From contig DIAM01000017.1 of NCBI GenBank assembly GCA_002416505.1, forward strand, positions 198,388-262,387: a DNA stretch of 64,000 bases. The letters run 5' to 3'. Of this stretch, positions 35,583 to 44,899 are shown in pieces; positions within the stretch are counted from its first letter, which is position 1, and each line of letters opens with the position of its first letter. This DNA comes from Gammaproteobacteria bacterium UBA5078 (lineage in GTDB: Bacteria > Pseudomonadota > Gammaproteobacteria > Pseudomonadales > Pseudohongiellaceae). Below the pieces are notes generated by a model that was given only the letters and a program-made list of their open reading frames with translations, was not told the DNA's origin and searched no databases. The translations under genes and the position numbers were made by a program.

Positions 35583-35792
35583 ATGTTCAAAGAATACAAA
35601 GTGGAAATCGTGGTGGAGGGTGGGTGCGGCACAATCTTCCTCGGCGCCGCAGGCTTACCGATTAAGAAACTGGAGGCGACCCTGAACGAGGCGGCCTCCG
35701 AGGGTTGGCAGTTGGCTTTTCAGGTCATCGAGCAGAAACGCTTCTGGTTATTCTGGACTCGCGAGACCGTTATCCTCACTCTGGGACGTTAG
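35583..35792 (+). CDS. DUF4177-type small protein
   Basis: A 69-residue soluble protein of the DUF4177 pattern: an N-terminal YKVEIV strand, then LEATLNEAASEGWQLAFQVI, the conserved helix with Gly-Trp, and a final strand IEQKRFWLFWTRETVILTL. Function unknown. ATG at 35583 is chosen because AGGA stands seven bases upstream; an ATG at 35577 is too close to it. It leads a three-gene cluster with a YidD-like and a TM2 gene. Confidence 0.65.
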   Translation: MFKEYKVEIVVEGGCGTIFLGAAGLPIKKLEATLNEAASEGWQLAFQVIEQKRFWLFWTRETVILTLGR

Positions 35793-35796
35793 CTCG

Positions 35797-36045
35797 ATGG
35801 CGCTAATACAGAACTTCATAGTCAAGCTGATCGACGCACATCAAAGCGAGCGTGCGGGCGTGGGCGTCTATCGAGTAGAGTGCAATTTCGAACCGAGCTG
35901 CTCCGAGTATACCAAGCAGGCGGTGCTCCACTATGGCGCGATCAAAGGGGTCGTGCTGGGGGCGAAGCGCATAAGGCGTTGCTGCGATCGCGATCAAGTG
36001 GGAACACGCCGCGACCCCTTAGTGACGGATTGCGATCATGTTTGA
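35797..36045 (+). CDS. YidD-like membrane insertion factor, orphan copy
   Basis: An 82-residue protein with the YidD signature: an amphipathic N-terminus, VECNFEPSCSEYTKQAVLHYG, then IKGVVLGAKRIRRCCDRD and a final DPL. The three conserved cysteines are present. YidD is normally encoded between rnpA and yidC and aids YidC-dependent insertion of inner-membrane proteins; here it is elsewhere, between DUF4177 and TM2 genes. Gaps are 4 bp upstream and a negative 8 bp downstream, so the three are co-translated. Confidence 0.8.
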   Translation: MALIQNFIVKLIDAHQSERAGVGVYRVECNFEPSCSEYTKQAVLHYGAIKGVVLGAKRIRRCCDRDQVGTRRDPLVTDCDHV

Positions 36046-36430
36046 GGCCTATAGCCTGCGCGCAGAATCCGTCGCAGAGGCTGCCGAGTCGCTGCGCCAC
36101 AAAGTAGAGGGACTCTCGAGCGCGCAGCGGGCCGATTATTACAGCCATTACAAGCGCGCGCTAAAGGACCCCGATACCTATGCCGTCTTGAACTGGGTGT
36201 TCTTGGCCGGTCTGCACCACTTCTATCTTGAGCACTATTGGCGCGGTTTGTTGAATCTCGGGGTGATGTTAGTGGGGGTCGCCCTATGCTTCGTGGTGCC
36301 GCTGCTTGGAGGGGCGCTCATCTTGCTCATCACCCTAGTAGAGCTGCCGGCGCTATTTCGTAGCCAGCTCATAGTAGAGGCCCATAATATTAGTTTAGGT
36401 TTTGATATATATAGAGAAATTGTCAGTTAG
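36038..36430 (+). CDS. TM2 domain membrane protein
   Basis: A 130-residue protein with two close membrane helices. The pattern YAVLNWVFLAGLHHFYLEHYWRGLLNLGVMLV, split here across positions 45-77, is that of the TM2 domain (Gly-x-His-x-Phe-Tyr-Leu). A second hydrophobic stretch (VVPLLGGALILLITLVELPAL) follows. The N-terminal 40 residues form charged helices. ATG at 36038 overlaps the YidD-like gene by 8 bp. The function of TM2 proteins is not known. Confidence 0.75.
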   Translation: MFEAYSLRAESVAEAAESLRHKVEGLSSAQRADYYSHYKRALKDPDTYAVLNWVFLAGLHHFYLEHYWRGLLNLGVMLVGVALCFVVPLLGGALILLITLVELPALFRSQLIVEAHNISLGFDIYREIVS

Positions 36431-36512
36431 AAAAGAGACTCGCGGTCGTAATGAAGGCGCGTTCGGTGTGATACACTGCCCAGAGTTGGCCCTAAATTGA
36501 AGCGAGTGAAGC

Positions 36513-37496
36513 ATGCAAGCCCCCGAGCTACCGAAGGATGAGCAAGACAGAATCAAGAAGCTGCACGCACTAAATATTCTCGACACAGCGGCGGAGGAGC
36601 GCTTTGACAGACTCACTCGTTTGGCGAAACGAGCCTTAAACGCCGATATTTCAATTATCACCTTAGTTGACAGCGACAGGCAGTGGTTCAAGTCGACGAC
36701 ACTCGCACCCGCCTTCCCAACAGAGCTTGGCCGTGATATTTCCTTCTGCGCCCACGCGATACTGGGTGACGGCGCCATGGTCGTTGAGGATGCGTCAAAG
36801 GATGAGCGCTTCCAAGATAATCCCCTGGTCGTCAATGACCCCAAAATCCGTTTCTATGCCGGTTATCCACTGCGCATGAACGATGGCAGCGCATTAGGAA
36901 CCTTGTGTATTCTGGCGAGTGAGCCGCGAACTTTCTCTGCTGAGGACTTGCAAATATTGAACGATCTTGGCGCGATGGCTGAACAGGAGATCGCGGCGGT
37001 TCAGGGCGCCACCCTCGATGAGTTAACCAATATCTCCAATCGCAAAGGCTTCTTCGAGTACGCAGGCCATAGCTATATCGTTGCCAAGCGCAAGGGTGTG
37101 CAGTGTTCATTGCTTTTGCTAAGTCTCAACAATCTGCAGCGCATCGGCGAGAAGTTTGGGCCGGAGCAGAGCAAGCGGGTTTTGTTAAGCTTTACGGGTT
37201 TAATGAAAGAGGTTTTTCGCGATTCCGACATTTTCGGTCGTATCGACAATAATGAGTTTGCGGTCTTCATGATAGAGAGCGATGACGCGAACGCGAAAAC
37301 GGCTATCGTGAGATTGCATAACGCGCTCGAAGGCTATAACGATATAGAAGGGCAGGCATTCTCGATGCAATTTAGCGCGGGCCACATAGTGGCCTTGCCA
37401 GGCACTAATCTCACCCTAGACGATTTGATCGCATTAGCCCGCGAGCGAATGAAGGTCGATAGGTTCTCGGCCCGTCATTGGTATGAAGAGCTCTAG
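36513..37496 (+). CDS. GAF domain protein with degenerate GGDEF domain
   Basis: A 327-residue cytosolic sensor-like protein. Residues 1-165 form a GAF domain of the type LHALNILDTAAEERFDRLTRLA and ISFCAHAILGDGAMVVEDAS, often found before GGDEF. From about residue 168, DELTNISNRKGFFEYA begins a GGDEF fold, but the catalytic GGDEF loop reads RIDNNEFAVFM, so the signature glycines and first Asp are changed and cyclase activity is unlikely. It may bind a ligand or act as a regulatory partner. It stands alone. Confidence 0.85.
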   Translation: MQAPELPKDEQDRIKKLHALNILDTAAEERFDRLTRLAKRALNADISIITLVDSDRQWFKSTTLAPAFPTELGRDISFCAHAILGDGAMVVEDASKDERFQDNPLVVNDPKIRFYAGYPLRMNDGSALGTLCILASEPRTFSAEDLQILNDLGAMAEQEIAAVQGATLDELTNISNRKGFFEYAGHSYIVAKRKGVQCSLLLLSLNNLQRIGEKFGPEQSKRVLLSFTGLMKEVFRDSDIFGRIDNNEFAVFMIESDDANAKTAIVRLHNALEGYNDIEGQAFSMQFSAGHIVALPGTNLTLDDLIALARERMKVDRFSARHWYEEL

Positions 37497-37549
37497 GCTT
37501 ATTTTGTTCTCGAATAGTATTCAATAAAAATTAGAAAGAGGAATATTTC

Positions 37550-37957
37550 ATGCAGAAGTTGATCCTGTCACTCTCCCTCTTACTCGTTCTGGTTTCGCAC
37601 AACGCATTGAGCGCGGGTATCACGATGGAGCAGTGCAATACGACTGTAACCGAGTTCAATGATTCGTTGCCGATGGCACTCGATGATATTACGACCTGGG
37701 TCAATACTGCCTGCGTGGACTTGGGTAATGACGCCATTGAGTTGTTGTATGAGAACCGCGTTACCGATGGCAATCAGATTACGCAGCAGGAGCTCGACGC
37801 GGTGCGCCCGAGTGTATTGATGTCGTGGTGTTTCGGGCCGACACTCAGTCCACTCATGCAGGTAGTCGATAATATTAACTACCAATATCATTTCGCCAAT
37901 GGCGAGTACATTGGCGAGCTGAATTTCTCCTTCCAAGAGTGTATTGCCCAACAATAA
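37550..37957 (+). CDS. Secreted small protein, unknown
   Basis: A 135-residue protein with a signal peptide (LILSLSLLLVLVSHNALSAG). The mature part holds four cysteines (EQCNTT, TACVDL, SWCFGP, QECIAQ), fitting two disulfides in the periplasm. I do not recognise a family. GAGGAA seven bases upstream supports the ATG at 37550. It is convergent with the large mechanosensitive channel gene, 13 bp apart. Confidence 0.6.
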   Translation: MQKLILSLSLLLVLVSHNALSAGITMEQCNTTVTEFNDSLPMALDDITTWVNTACVDLGNDAIELLYENRVTDGNQITQQELDAVRPSVLMSWCFGPTLSPLMQVVDNINYQYHFANGEYIGELNFSFQECIAQQ

Positions 37958-37970
37958 TGGGCTGGCAGTG

Positions 37971-40900
37971 CTAGCTCGGTGCCTTCGCGCCGTGGTCGAA
38001 TAGATGTACGTCGCGTTGCGGGAATGGAATCTGAATTGAGTTCTTCGCAAGGGCCGTGTTTATCGCGATATTGATATCGTGAGCGACAGGCCAGCGCATC
38101 GGTGGATTAGAGACGAACACGCGCAGCTCAAAATTAATAGAACTGTCACCGTGATCTATGAGGAAGACTTGTGGGGCAGGTGTGTCTAAGACCTCCTTAT
38201 GTGTCTTCGCTATCTCTAATAAGATGTCAGTCACCTTATGCAAGTCGGAGCCGTAGGCGACCCCTATCTTGACGATGATCCTCGTTACCGGATCGTTGAG
38301 AGTCCAGTTCACCACATTGTCAGTGATAATCGACTTATTCGGCAGTAGCACCTCGCGGTGATCGAAGTCTTCGATCGTCGTGGCGCGAATGCTGATCTTA
38401 CTCACCGTGCCGGTGAGTTCTCCGATCGTCACGATGTCGCCAACGCGCACGGGGCGTTCGAATAGTATAATGAGGCCAGAGACAAAATTCGCCACGATTT
38501 CCTGCAAACCGAAACCAAGACCGACACCGAGTGCGGCGAGTATCCACTGCATCTTCGACCAGTCTATTCCCAGCTGCCCTAGCCCGATCAGTGCCGTAAT
38601 GGCCACGATACTATAGCCGGCGATATTCGCGGCGGCATAGCGTGCCCCAGAATCTAGGCTCAGGCGGCCGAACAGGCCTACTTCTAAGAACCCGCGAATG
38701 TGACGCGCCAAATACGAACCGCCGAATATGAATAGCGCAGCGATGAATAGATTCCAGAGCGTGACCCCTTGAGATATGGAGACGCCATCGACTATGCGCG
38801 TGCCTTGCCAGATGACAATATCCTCCGCGATGCCGATGGTTGGAAACAGTGGGCGCCAGATGAGCCACATCCCTAGGCCGAATAGAATTACCGTAGCTGA
38901 GGTGATGGTGTTCTGGACCTGATGGCTAGTCTCATCGACATAGTCTGGCTGTGCTTCGGTTTCGGTCTCTTCATCGTCGCTCTTATGGTCGGACAGAGTA
39001 TGTTTCTTACGTTCGGCCTCTGCGTGCGCACGCATCTGCAGGGCTTGCCGGAGCGAGAAACGGCGATGGGCGACCTTCAACATGCGCGTCGCTAAACCAT
39101 GGAACATCGCGACGAGTAATAGTAATAAACCCGATTGGAACACGAGGGATTGCAACAGTACTGCCGTGTCGAAATAACCAAACAGCGGTGTGATGCCGAT
39201 CAACACTGGAATCGCGACGAGTAGGGGGAAGAGCAGTTTCTGCAAGAACGAAGCCTCGGTCTTCTCGGAAATGCTCACTAAAATTCCGTTGATTGGGTTC
39301 ATGAATACATAGGCCATGATCGACATACCGACCGATAGCGCGACGAAGCCGAGTAGGCCAAGGCTATAACGAATCAGTGGCTCGACACTGCTCACCGCAA
39401 GGGTAAAGGCAAACGTGGCGCTGCATTGCACCCAGGTGAACCAGAATAGGTTGAGATGCAGTTTCTTTAGCGAGGCTTGGCTCCATTGATAATGGGCCTC
39501 GAAGATCCCCTTAGGGCGGCTCAACATCCTAAACAGGAAAAGCAGGAAGGTGAGATACGCTAGAGCCTCTAACGCCGGAATGAGCGTGATACTAAAGGGG
39601 CTCAGCGTATCGCCAAGAGAGAGCAAGCCGGCGATGCCACCGATCCAGTAGGGCAATGGCAGGGCCAGAAGAGCCGAAATGAGCAATGCTAAGGGCGTAG
39701 ACCAATAGGTGTCGTTGCCGACATGCCCGACATCGATTGCTAGGTTTGCCGTGGCCTGACGCAATCGTTTGCGGTTCGCCAGCACGAGCAGGGGAGGGAG
39801 AAACGCCAGCCCTGCGAAGAAGGGGTTCTGTAGTATCTGTTGCAGCAGATCTTGAATCGCACCCTGCCATGCGCGCGGGTTTAGCAACCATGCGAATGCT
39901 GCGGGAAGATTCGCGAGCCAGTCGCGCGCGATTGGATCCTGATTACGTAGCCACAATAGGCGGCGGTCGAGTAGACCCGTAAGCTCACCGGTTTGGTTGA
40001 TGATGTCGGCGAGCAAGATGGCTTGGTCAACGAGTCTCTCACGACTAGTTCTAGCCGAATCGATGAGGTCGGCGAGCAGTGAGCTGCGCTGCTCTTTTAA
40101 GGAATTAATCGCGGTGAGCTCCTCGCTCGTCGCCGGCGCGGACTCCTCCCCTGCGCTACTGGCTTCGAGCGCTAGGCGATTGGCAGCATCGGGGTCGGAT
40201 AGCCGTTCGAGGCGCTCTTGCCAGATGATCGGGTTCAATTCCTGCGCTATGCGCGCCTCCTCGTTGTCTTTAACCCGAATCTCAAGGGGCGCAATGCGTA
40301 GCTGCCGAGTGCGCACGTTGCGCAGCAATACGCCGAGTTCGTCCGTGAGTCGACCGGTGGCCAGCACACGCTCTACAATCTGACGAGACTGCTCTATTCC
40401 TGCGATCTGTTCCCTCAGCAACTCTGTCGCTGCATCTATCGCCTGTTGCTCGGCGACCATCTTGCTTAGTTCTTGAGCCAAGGCGAGGTTCTCTCTCGCG
40501 ATGGACTGCACGCGCGTCGAGGCATCCGCAAAGCGTTGCAGGTCTTGCTGTGCCTCTGTCACTGCGGTCTCGGCACGGCCTACGCGCGTGCTGCTCAGGC
40601 TCTCGGTGAGTAGGTTAATGCTTTCCGCGAGTTTCTCGACGCGCAACTCCAGCAGCGCGACGCGTTGCTCGTTGATGGCCTGACGAGAGGGGATGCTGCT
40701 CAGCTCGACTTGTAGGTCGGCGACTGCGCGGCGCCTTCCGAGTAGCCGCGCGAGCGCGAGTGTCTGCTGTGCGTAGGCTACGCTGCCCGGTGGAGCGTCG
40801 TTCGGCACTATGCTCACGTCGGTCAGGGTTTCACGCAGTGCGGCGACCTCTGTGACGATCTCTGGGCCACGTGCGGTCAGCGCGTTCTGGGCTGCGCGTG

Positions 40901-41315
40901 CGGCCTCTAGCGCGATAGTGTTGCTGCTGCGTTCGGCAACCAATAGTGCCAGTGCGTTGCGAAGGGCCTGCACGGTATCGGGCAATGCAGTGACTGCCGG
41001 CGCCGCCTCGACCGTGGCGATCTCGTTCTCTAACTCCGCTATGGTGGCCGCAGAGGCGTTGGCAATGGCCGTATACTCGGCGACCCGTCGCGCGCGTTCC
41101 TGAATCTGCTGAAGCTGAATCTGCGCGAGATCTAGGGCCGCTTGCGCTTCGCTCTTCTCCTCGTCGGAAAGGCTTGCTTCGGGCGTGCTATTGGCGATTC
41201 GCGTGTTAAGGGCGTTCTCGTCGAACTCATCGGGTTCGCTCTGCGGATAGGTGTTGGCACACAGGGCAAGCAAAACGCAGAGCAGGAAATACTTAGTTGC
41301 TTGGGGAGCGCGCAT
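37971..41315 (-). CDS. Large mechanosensitive channel, MscK/KefA type
   Basis: A 1114-residue inner-membrane channel. A signal peptide ends near CANTYPQ, followed by about 450 residues of Ala/Glu/Leu-rich helices predicted to form periplasmic coiled coils, then about eleven membrane helices. The MscS core reads LAALGVGLGFGLQEIVANF, then RPVRVGDIVTIGELTGTVSKI and VLLPNKSIITDNVVNWTL. A charged cytosolic loop with many Glu/Asp lies near residue 780. Length matches MscK (about 1100). It shares its strand with the DASS transporter upstream, with a 39-bp gap. Confidence 0.92.
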   Translation of the reverse strand: MRAPQATKYFLLCVLLALCANTYPQSEPDEFDENALNTRIANSTPEASLSDEEKSEAQAALDLAQIQLQQIQERARRVAEYTAIANASAATIAELENEIATVEAAPAVTALPDTVQALRNALALLVAERSSNTIALEAARAAQNALTARGPEIVTEVAALRETLTDVSIVPNDAPPGSVAYAQQTLALARLLGRRRAVADLQVELSSIPSRQAINEQRVALLELRVEKLAESINLLTESLSSTRVGRAETAVTEAQQDLQRFADASTRVQSIARENLALAQELSKMVAEQQAIDAATELLREQIAGIEQSRQIVERVLATGRLTDELGVLLRNVRTRQLRIAPLEIRVKDNEEARIAQELNPIIWQERLERLSDPDAANRLALEASSAGEESAPATSEELTAINSLKEQRSSLLADLIDSARTSRERLVDQAILLADIINQTGELTGLLDRRLLWLRNQDPIARDWLANLPAAFAWLLNPRAWQGAIQDLLQQILQNPFFAGLAFLPPLLVLANRKRLRQATANLAIDVGHVGNDTYWSTPLALLISALLALPLPYWIGGIAGLLSLGDTLSPFSITLIPALEALAYLTFLLFLFRMLSRPKGIFEAHYQWSQASLKKLHLNLFWFTWVQCSATFAFTLAVSSVEPLIRYSLGLLGFVALSVGMSIMAYVFMNPINGILVSISEKTEASFLQKLLFPLLVAIPVLIGITPLFGYFDTAVLLQSLVFQSGLLLLLVAMFHGLATRMLKVAHRRFSLRQALQMRAHAEAERKKHTLSDHKSDDEETETEAQPDYVDETSHQVQNTITSATVILFGLGMWLIWRPLFPTIGIAEDIVIWQGTRIVDGVSISQGVTLWNLFIAALFIFGGSYLARHIRGFLEVGLFGRLSLDSGARYAAANIAGYSIVAITALIGLGQLGIDWSKMQWILAALGVGLGFGLQEIVANFVSGLIILFERPVRVGDIVTIGELTGTVSKISIRATTIEDFDHREVLLPNKSIITDNVVNWTLNDPVTRIIVKIGVAYGSDLHKVTDILLEIAKTHKEVLDTPAPQVFLIDHGDSSINFELRVFVSNPPMRWPVAHDINIAINTALAKNSIQIPFPQRDVHLFDHGAKAPS

Positions 41316-41354
41316 GAAGAGAGTCTCTTTTAATCCATTGGTGGTGCCTGAATC

Positions 41355-42884
41355 TTATTGGCGAAACGAGTCAGGGACAGTACTTATGTCTAGATTCCAG
41401 ATAACGGGCATCAGGAAGTAGACGACTAAAACGATGAGTGTTGCGGCGATGATGTTCATCACGAATCCAGTGCGCACCATCTCCACAATGCGCAGTTTCT
41501 CCGTCGCGAAGATAATCGCATTGGGCGGCGTCCCTACCGGCAACATGAACGCACAGTTGGCCGCCATCGCACACGGCACCATCAGTGCGAAGGGGTGAAT
41601 ATTCAAGGCCAAGGCCAACGCGGCCACTACGGGCAAGATCATCGTGGCCGTGGCGGTATTGGAGGTAATCTCAGTAAGGAACAGGATCAGCAGCGTGGCG
41701 CAGGCGATGATGACCAGTAGATGCAGGCTATCGAGTACCGTTAATTGCTCCCCCATATAGGTGGCAAGACCCGTCTCCCTAAATCCGGCCGCGATTGCTA
41801 GGCCGCCGCCAAACAGTAGAAGAATGCCCCAGGGGATCTCTTTGGAATCTTTCCAGTCCAGTATGCGACCGCCGTTGCCGGTGCGCTCGGGTATGAGGAA
41901 GAGCAGCACGGCGGCGAGTACGGCGATCATACCATCGCGAATCTCCGGGACGAGGTCGGACCAGATGAAGCCGCGGGTAATCCACATGAAGGCGGCGAAG
42001 GCAAACACGGCCGCGACGGCTGACTCCTCGAAGGATATCTTGCCCAGCGCGCTGCGTTGATTCTGAATCAGCGCTTGGCCGCCGGGAATGCCCTTGATGC
42101 TCATGCGAAAAGCCACGCGCCCCAGATAGATCCAGGCGATCGCGAGCAGGGTAATCACGACGGGGACGCCGATCAGCATCCAGCTGGCGAAGGAGATCTC
42201 CACGCCGAATAGTTCGCGCACCTGTGCCGCCAGGATGATGTTGGGTGGCGTGCCGATCAAGGTGCCCATGCCCCCGATAGTGCCGGCATAGCCCACCGCG
42301 AAGAGGAGTGATTTTTCGAATATCGGAATGTCGCGCGCCTCGGGCGTGCCCTGTAAGGCACTCCCAACCTGCTTAGTGATGGCCAGCGCCATCGGCACCA
42401 TCATCATCACCGAGGCGGTGTTGGAGACCCACATCGACAGGAACGCCGTGGCGAGCATGAAGCCGAGAAGGATGCGCTGGGTACTGGTGCCCACGAAGGC
42501 GATGATGGCGAGCGCCATGCGCTTATGCAGGTTCCATTTCTCCATGGCGGTGGCGATAAAGAAGCCACCGAGGAAGAGGAAAATGATGTCGTCGCCATAG
42601 GAGGAGGTGACGGTGCCACTGTCCAGAGCCCCGGTAATCGGCAGTAGGAAAATCGGCAGCAGGGAGGTGGCGGGGATCGGAATCGCCTCGGTAATCCACC
42701 AGGTGGCAACCCATAGGGTAGTGCCTAACACGGCCTTAGCCTGAAAGCTAAGCCCCTCTGGCGAGAAGAACAACAGGGTAAGGGCGAATAATAAGGGCCC
42801 CAGCACTAGGCCAACGGATTGCGGGATCGAATAGCTCTTGGTCTCTTGTTGTACATCTGGCTTTGCGGCGTTCGGCATAGTCAT
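41355..42884 (-). CDS. DASS (SLC13) family anion symporter
   Basis: A 509-residue membrane protein of the divalent anion:sodium symporter family. The first signature SNTASVMMMVPMALAI, with the SNT motif, and the second SNTATATMILPVVAALAL are both present, along with PVGTPPNAIIFAT, the inverted repeat of the substrate site. Substrates are C4-dicarboxylates, citrate or sulfate; this sequence most resembles dicarboxylate carriers. Its start is ATG 42884 or 42878. It lies upstream of the MscK-like gene on the same strand. Confidence 0.9.
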   Translation of the reverse strand: MTMPNAAKPDVQQETKSYSIPQSVGLVLGPLLFALTLLFFSPEGLSFQAKAVLGTTLWVATWWITEAIPIPATSLLPIFLLPITGALDSGTVTSSYGDDIIFLFLGGFFIATAMEKWNLHKRMALAIIAFVGTSTQRILLGFMLATAFLSMWVSNTASVMMMVPMALAITKQVGSALQGTPEARDIPIFEKSLLFAVGYAGTIGGMGTLIGTPPNIILAAQVRELFGVEISFASWMLIGVPVVITLLAIAWIYLGRVAFRMSIKGIPGGQALIQNQRSALGKISFEESAVAAVFAFAAFMWITRGFIWSDLVPEIRDGMIAVLAAVLLFLIPERTGNGGRILDWKDSKEIPWGILLLFGGGLAIAAGFRETGLATYMGEQLTVLDSLHLLVIIACATLLILFLTEITSNTATATMILPVVAALALALNIHPFALMVPCAMAANCAFMLPVGTPPNAIIFATEKLRIVEMVRTGFVMNIIAATLIVLVVYFLMPVIWNLDISTVPDSFRQ

Positions 42885-42967
42885 GATTTAGGTCTGTTTG
42901 GGTGAGTTGAGGCTAGCCACATAGGGTACACCATTGGCTGCTGCACTGCGCGTGGGACGATAGAGTG

Positions 42968-43372
42968 TTATGAGTCTTCGAACTCCTGCCCTTGCTCATA
43001 CAGCCAGTGGCCTTTCTCACGCACGAACGTGGAGCGCTCGTGATGAACCCCCTCGCTACCATCCTCCTGCACGAAGCGCGCTATGAACTCGACGCTGCCG
43101 GCCTCGCCGCTCTGCTGAGCTCGCAACACCTCTAGGTGAATCCAGCGCAGGGTGCTTAGGTCTAAGTCCTGTGCTTGCAACATGCCGCGGCTATCCGGAT
43201 GCCAGGTGCGATATAGGTAGTCGCCATGACCGCCGAGGGCGTAGGCGCTATAGCGTGAGCGCATCAACTGGGTCACGGTGCGAGCCTTGGCCTTGCCCGA
43301 ATGAAAGGCCTGGCAGCATTTTGCATAAGTTTTGGCGCTATGGCAGGGGCATTGGGCGGGGTTCATGGGCAA
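42968..43372 (-). CDS. ychJ: YchJ family SEC-C motif protein
   Basis: A 134-residue UPF0225/YchJ protein. The N-terminal zinc-binding SEC-C motif reads CPCHSAKTYAKCC, then QLMRSRYSAYALGGHGDYL, and TWHPDSR, all family-diagnostic; an NTF2-like domain follows. Function unknown. It starts MPMNPAQCPC, with the second ATG as alternative. It stands alone. Confidence 0.9.
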   Translation of the reverse strand: MPMNPAQCPCHSAKTYAKCCQAFHSGKAKARTVTQLMRSRYSAYALGGHGDYLYRTWHPDSRGMLQAQDLDLSTLRWIHLEVLRAQQSGEAGSVEFIARFVQEDGSEGVHHERSTFVREKGHWLYEQGQEFEDS

Positions 43373-43491
43373 AATCGCGGGCTAAGTAGAAAGAATGAGG
43401 GGGTGAATACTAGCAGCGCTCGCGTAATCAGGTAAGATGCCTGCATTCACGATTCGCCATAATTAGACTCACATTGGGTAGACCGCTTGCT

Positions 43492-44013
43492 ATGAATTTA
43501 AACGACGTACTGCGCCGCATTCGCTACACATTCGATTTCGACGACCAGAAGATGATGGAGGTGTTCGCCAGTGGCGATCTCGCGGTAGAGCGCACCCAAG
43601 TCTGCGCCTGGCTCAAGCCCGATGAAGATCCTGGCTTCGAACCGATTAGCGATACTCAGATGGCGCAGTTCCTCAACGGGCTTATCAACGAGAAACGCGG
43701 GCGACGCGAAGGCGTGCAGCCGGTGCCAGAGAAGACTCTGAGCAACAATATGGTATTGATGAAGCTGCGTATCGCCTTGAACCTGCAATCCGATGATGTG
43801 CAGGCCCTATTGCTCGAGACCGGACTGAGTTTCAGCAAGCATGAGCTTTCGGCGCTATTCCGCAAGCCCGGTCACAAGCACTACCGCCACTGCGAAGATC
43901 AATTGCTGCGCAACTTCCTCAAGGGCCTGCAACAGCGCCTGCGTAAAGAGGTGGAGCAGGCCCAGGTGGTCGAGCCTGAAGTGACTCATGACTTGTGGAA
44001 GCGCGAACCCTAA
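43492..44013 (+). CDS. yehS: YehS family DUF1456 protein
   Basis: A 173-residue protein made of two DUF1456 repeats. Repeat one begins MNLNDVLRRIRYTFDFDDQKMMEVF, repeat two LSNNMVLMKLRIALNLQSDDVQAL (split here at NNMVLMK), each followed by LSALFRK-type endings. It is a cytosolic, likely helical protein of unknown role. The ATG at 43492 gives the usual family start; an upstream GTG/ATG at 43474 adds six residues. Confidence 0.9.
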   Translation: MNLNDVLRRIRYTFDFDDQKMMEVFASGDLAVERTQVCAWLKPDEDPGFEPISDTQMAQFLNGLINEKRGRREGVQPVPEKTLSNNMVLMKLRIALNLQSDDVQALLLETGLSFSKHELSALFRKPGHKHYRHCEDQLLRNFLKGLQQRLRKEVEQAQVVEPEVTHDLWKREP

Positions 44014-44019
44014 TTTACC

Positions 44020-44343
44020 TTATTGCGGCATCTTGCTGATGCAGCGCTCCTGCCAGAGTGCTGCAAAGTCTTCGACTTGCTGCGCGCGCGCCTCGGGCGT
44101 TGTCGCGCTGGGCTGTGCATAGGCCATATCGATCATGGCCTGTGCCCAACTCAACAGTTCGACGTGGTCGGTCAACTCGCCACTAATGCGGTTGAGCATC
44201 AGCATGATGTCGTAATTAACCTGTCGATTCCTCATTACGTCCGCGGCCAACTCCGGCACTTCTGTGCAACTCTCAAGTGCCGATTGTGCGAGCGCGGTGC
44301 TCGTGAACCCCAGCGTCAATAGGGCGATTGTCAAATATCTCAT
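44020..44343 (-). CDS. Secreted small protein, unknown
   Basis: A 107-residue protein with a signal peptide (YLTIALLTLGFTSTALAQ) and a helical mature part carrying two cysteines (LESCTEV and QERCISK) that could pair. No family recognised. ATG at 44343 follows GGAGAAGG. It lies convergent with yehS, 6 bp apart. Confidence 0.6.
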   Translation of the reverse strand: MRYLTIALLTLGFTSTALAQSALESCTEVPELAADVMRNRQVNYDIMLMLNRISGELTDHVELLSWAQAMIDMAYAQPSATTPEARAQQVEDFAALWQERCISKMPQ

Positions 44344-44428
44344 TTGCCTTCTCCTTCAGGCTAGCGCCTTCATATGGGGCGATTTTACGCCTTATCATCA
44401 CTTCCTGCAGGAAAAGCTGCGCATGGGA

Positions 44429-44899
44429 TTAGCGCTCTAGCGAGTATTTAGACACCAGGACGCGCTTGCTGAACTTCCAGCCCTGCGCGGTGCGCACGAA
44501 CTCATCGTGGTATTCCCCCATCAGGGCGAAGCCGCTGACCGAGGTCTCGCCCGCCGGTGCACTATAGATCGTGGCATAGCTCACGCCCGTGGCATGATCG
44601 GCGTCGACGGGGACGATGCGGATGGTGCTCATCTCGTGGCGGATAGTGGAGCCCGTCTTGAGCGCCTCGATGCGCTGCTCGATCTCGCTGCGTCCTACCC
44701 AGGTCTGGTTGACGACCGTTAGCGAGGCATCCTCGGTGAATAGCTCGGCAAACTCCTTGGCGTTGAATTGGTCGCGGTGATAGGCGTAGTCGGTGACCAG
44801 ATTGCTACAGGCCCAATACACATCGTCCGAGGCGGCGAAGCTAGCGGGAGAGGCGCCGCACAGCAGGGCGGCGATTAATACAAATCTCTTGATCATCAT
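44429..44899 (-). CDS. Exported SnoaL/NTF2-like protein
   Basis: A 156-residue protein with a signal peptide (VLIAALLCGASPASFAAS). The rest is an NTF2-like cone: ACSNLVTDYAYHRDQFNAKEFAELF, then TWVGRSEIEQRIEAL, ATGVSYATIYS and WKFSKRVLVSKYSL, as in SnoaL or DUF4440 proteins that bind small hydrophobic ligands or act as isomerases/dehydratases. Here AAGGA precedes the double ATG at 44896-44899. The exact role is not known. Confidence 0.75.
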   Translation of the reverse strand: MMIKRFVLIAALLCGASPASFAASDDVYWACSNLVTDYAYHRDQFNAKEFAELFTEDASLTVVNQTWVGRSEIEQRIEALKTGSTIRHEMSTIRIVPVDADHATGVSYATIYSAPAGETSVSGFALMGEYHDEFVRTAQGWKFSKRVLVSKYSLER

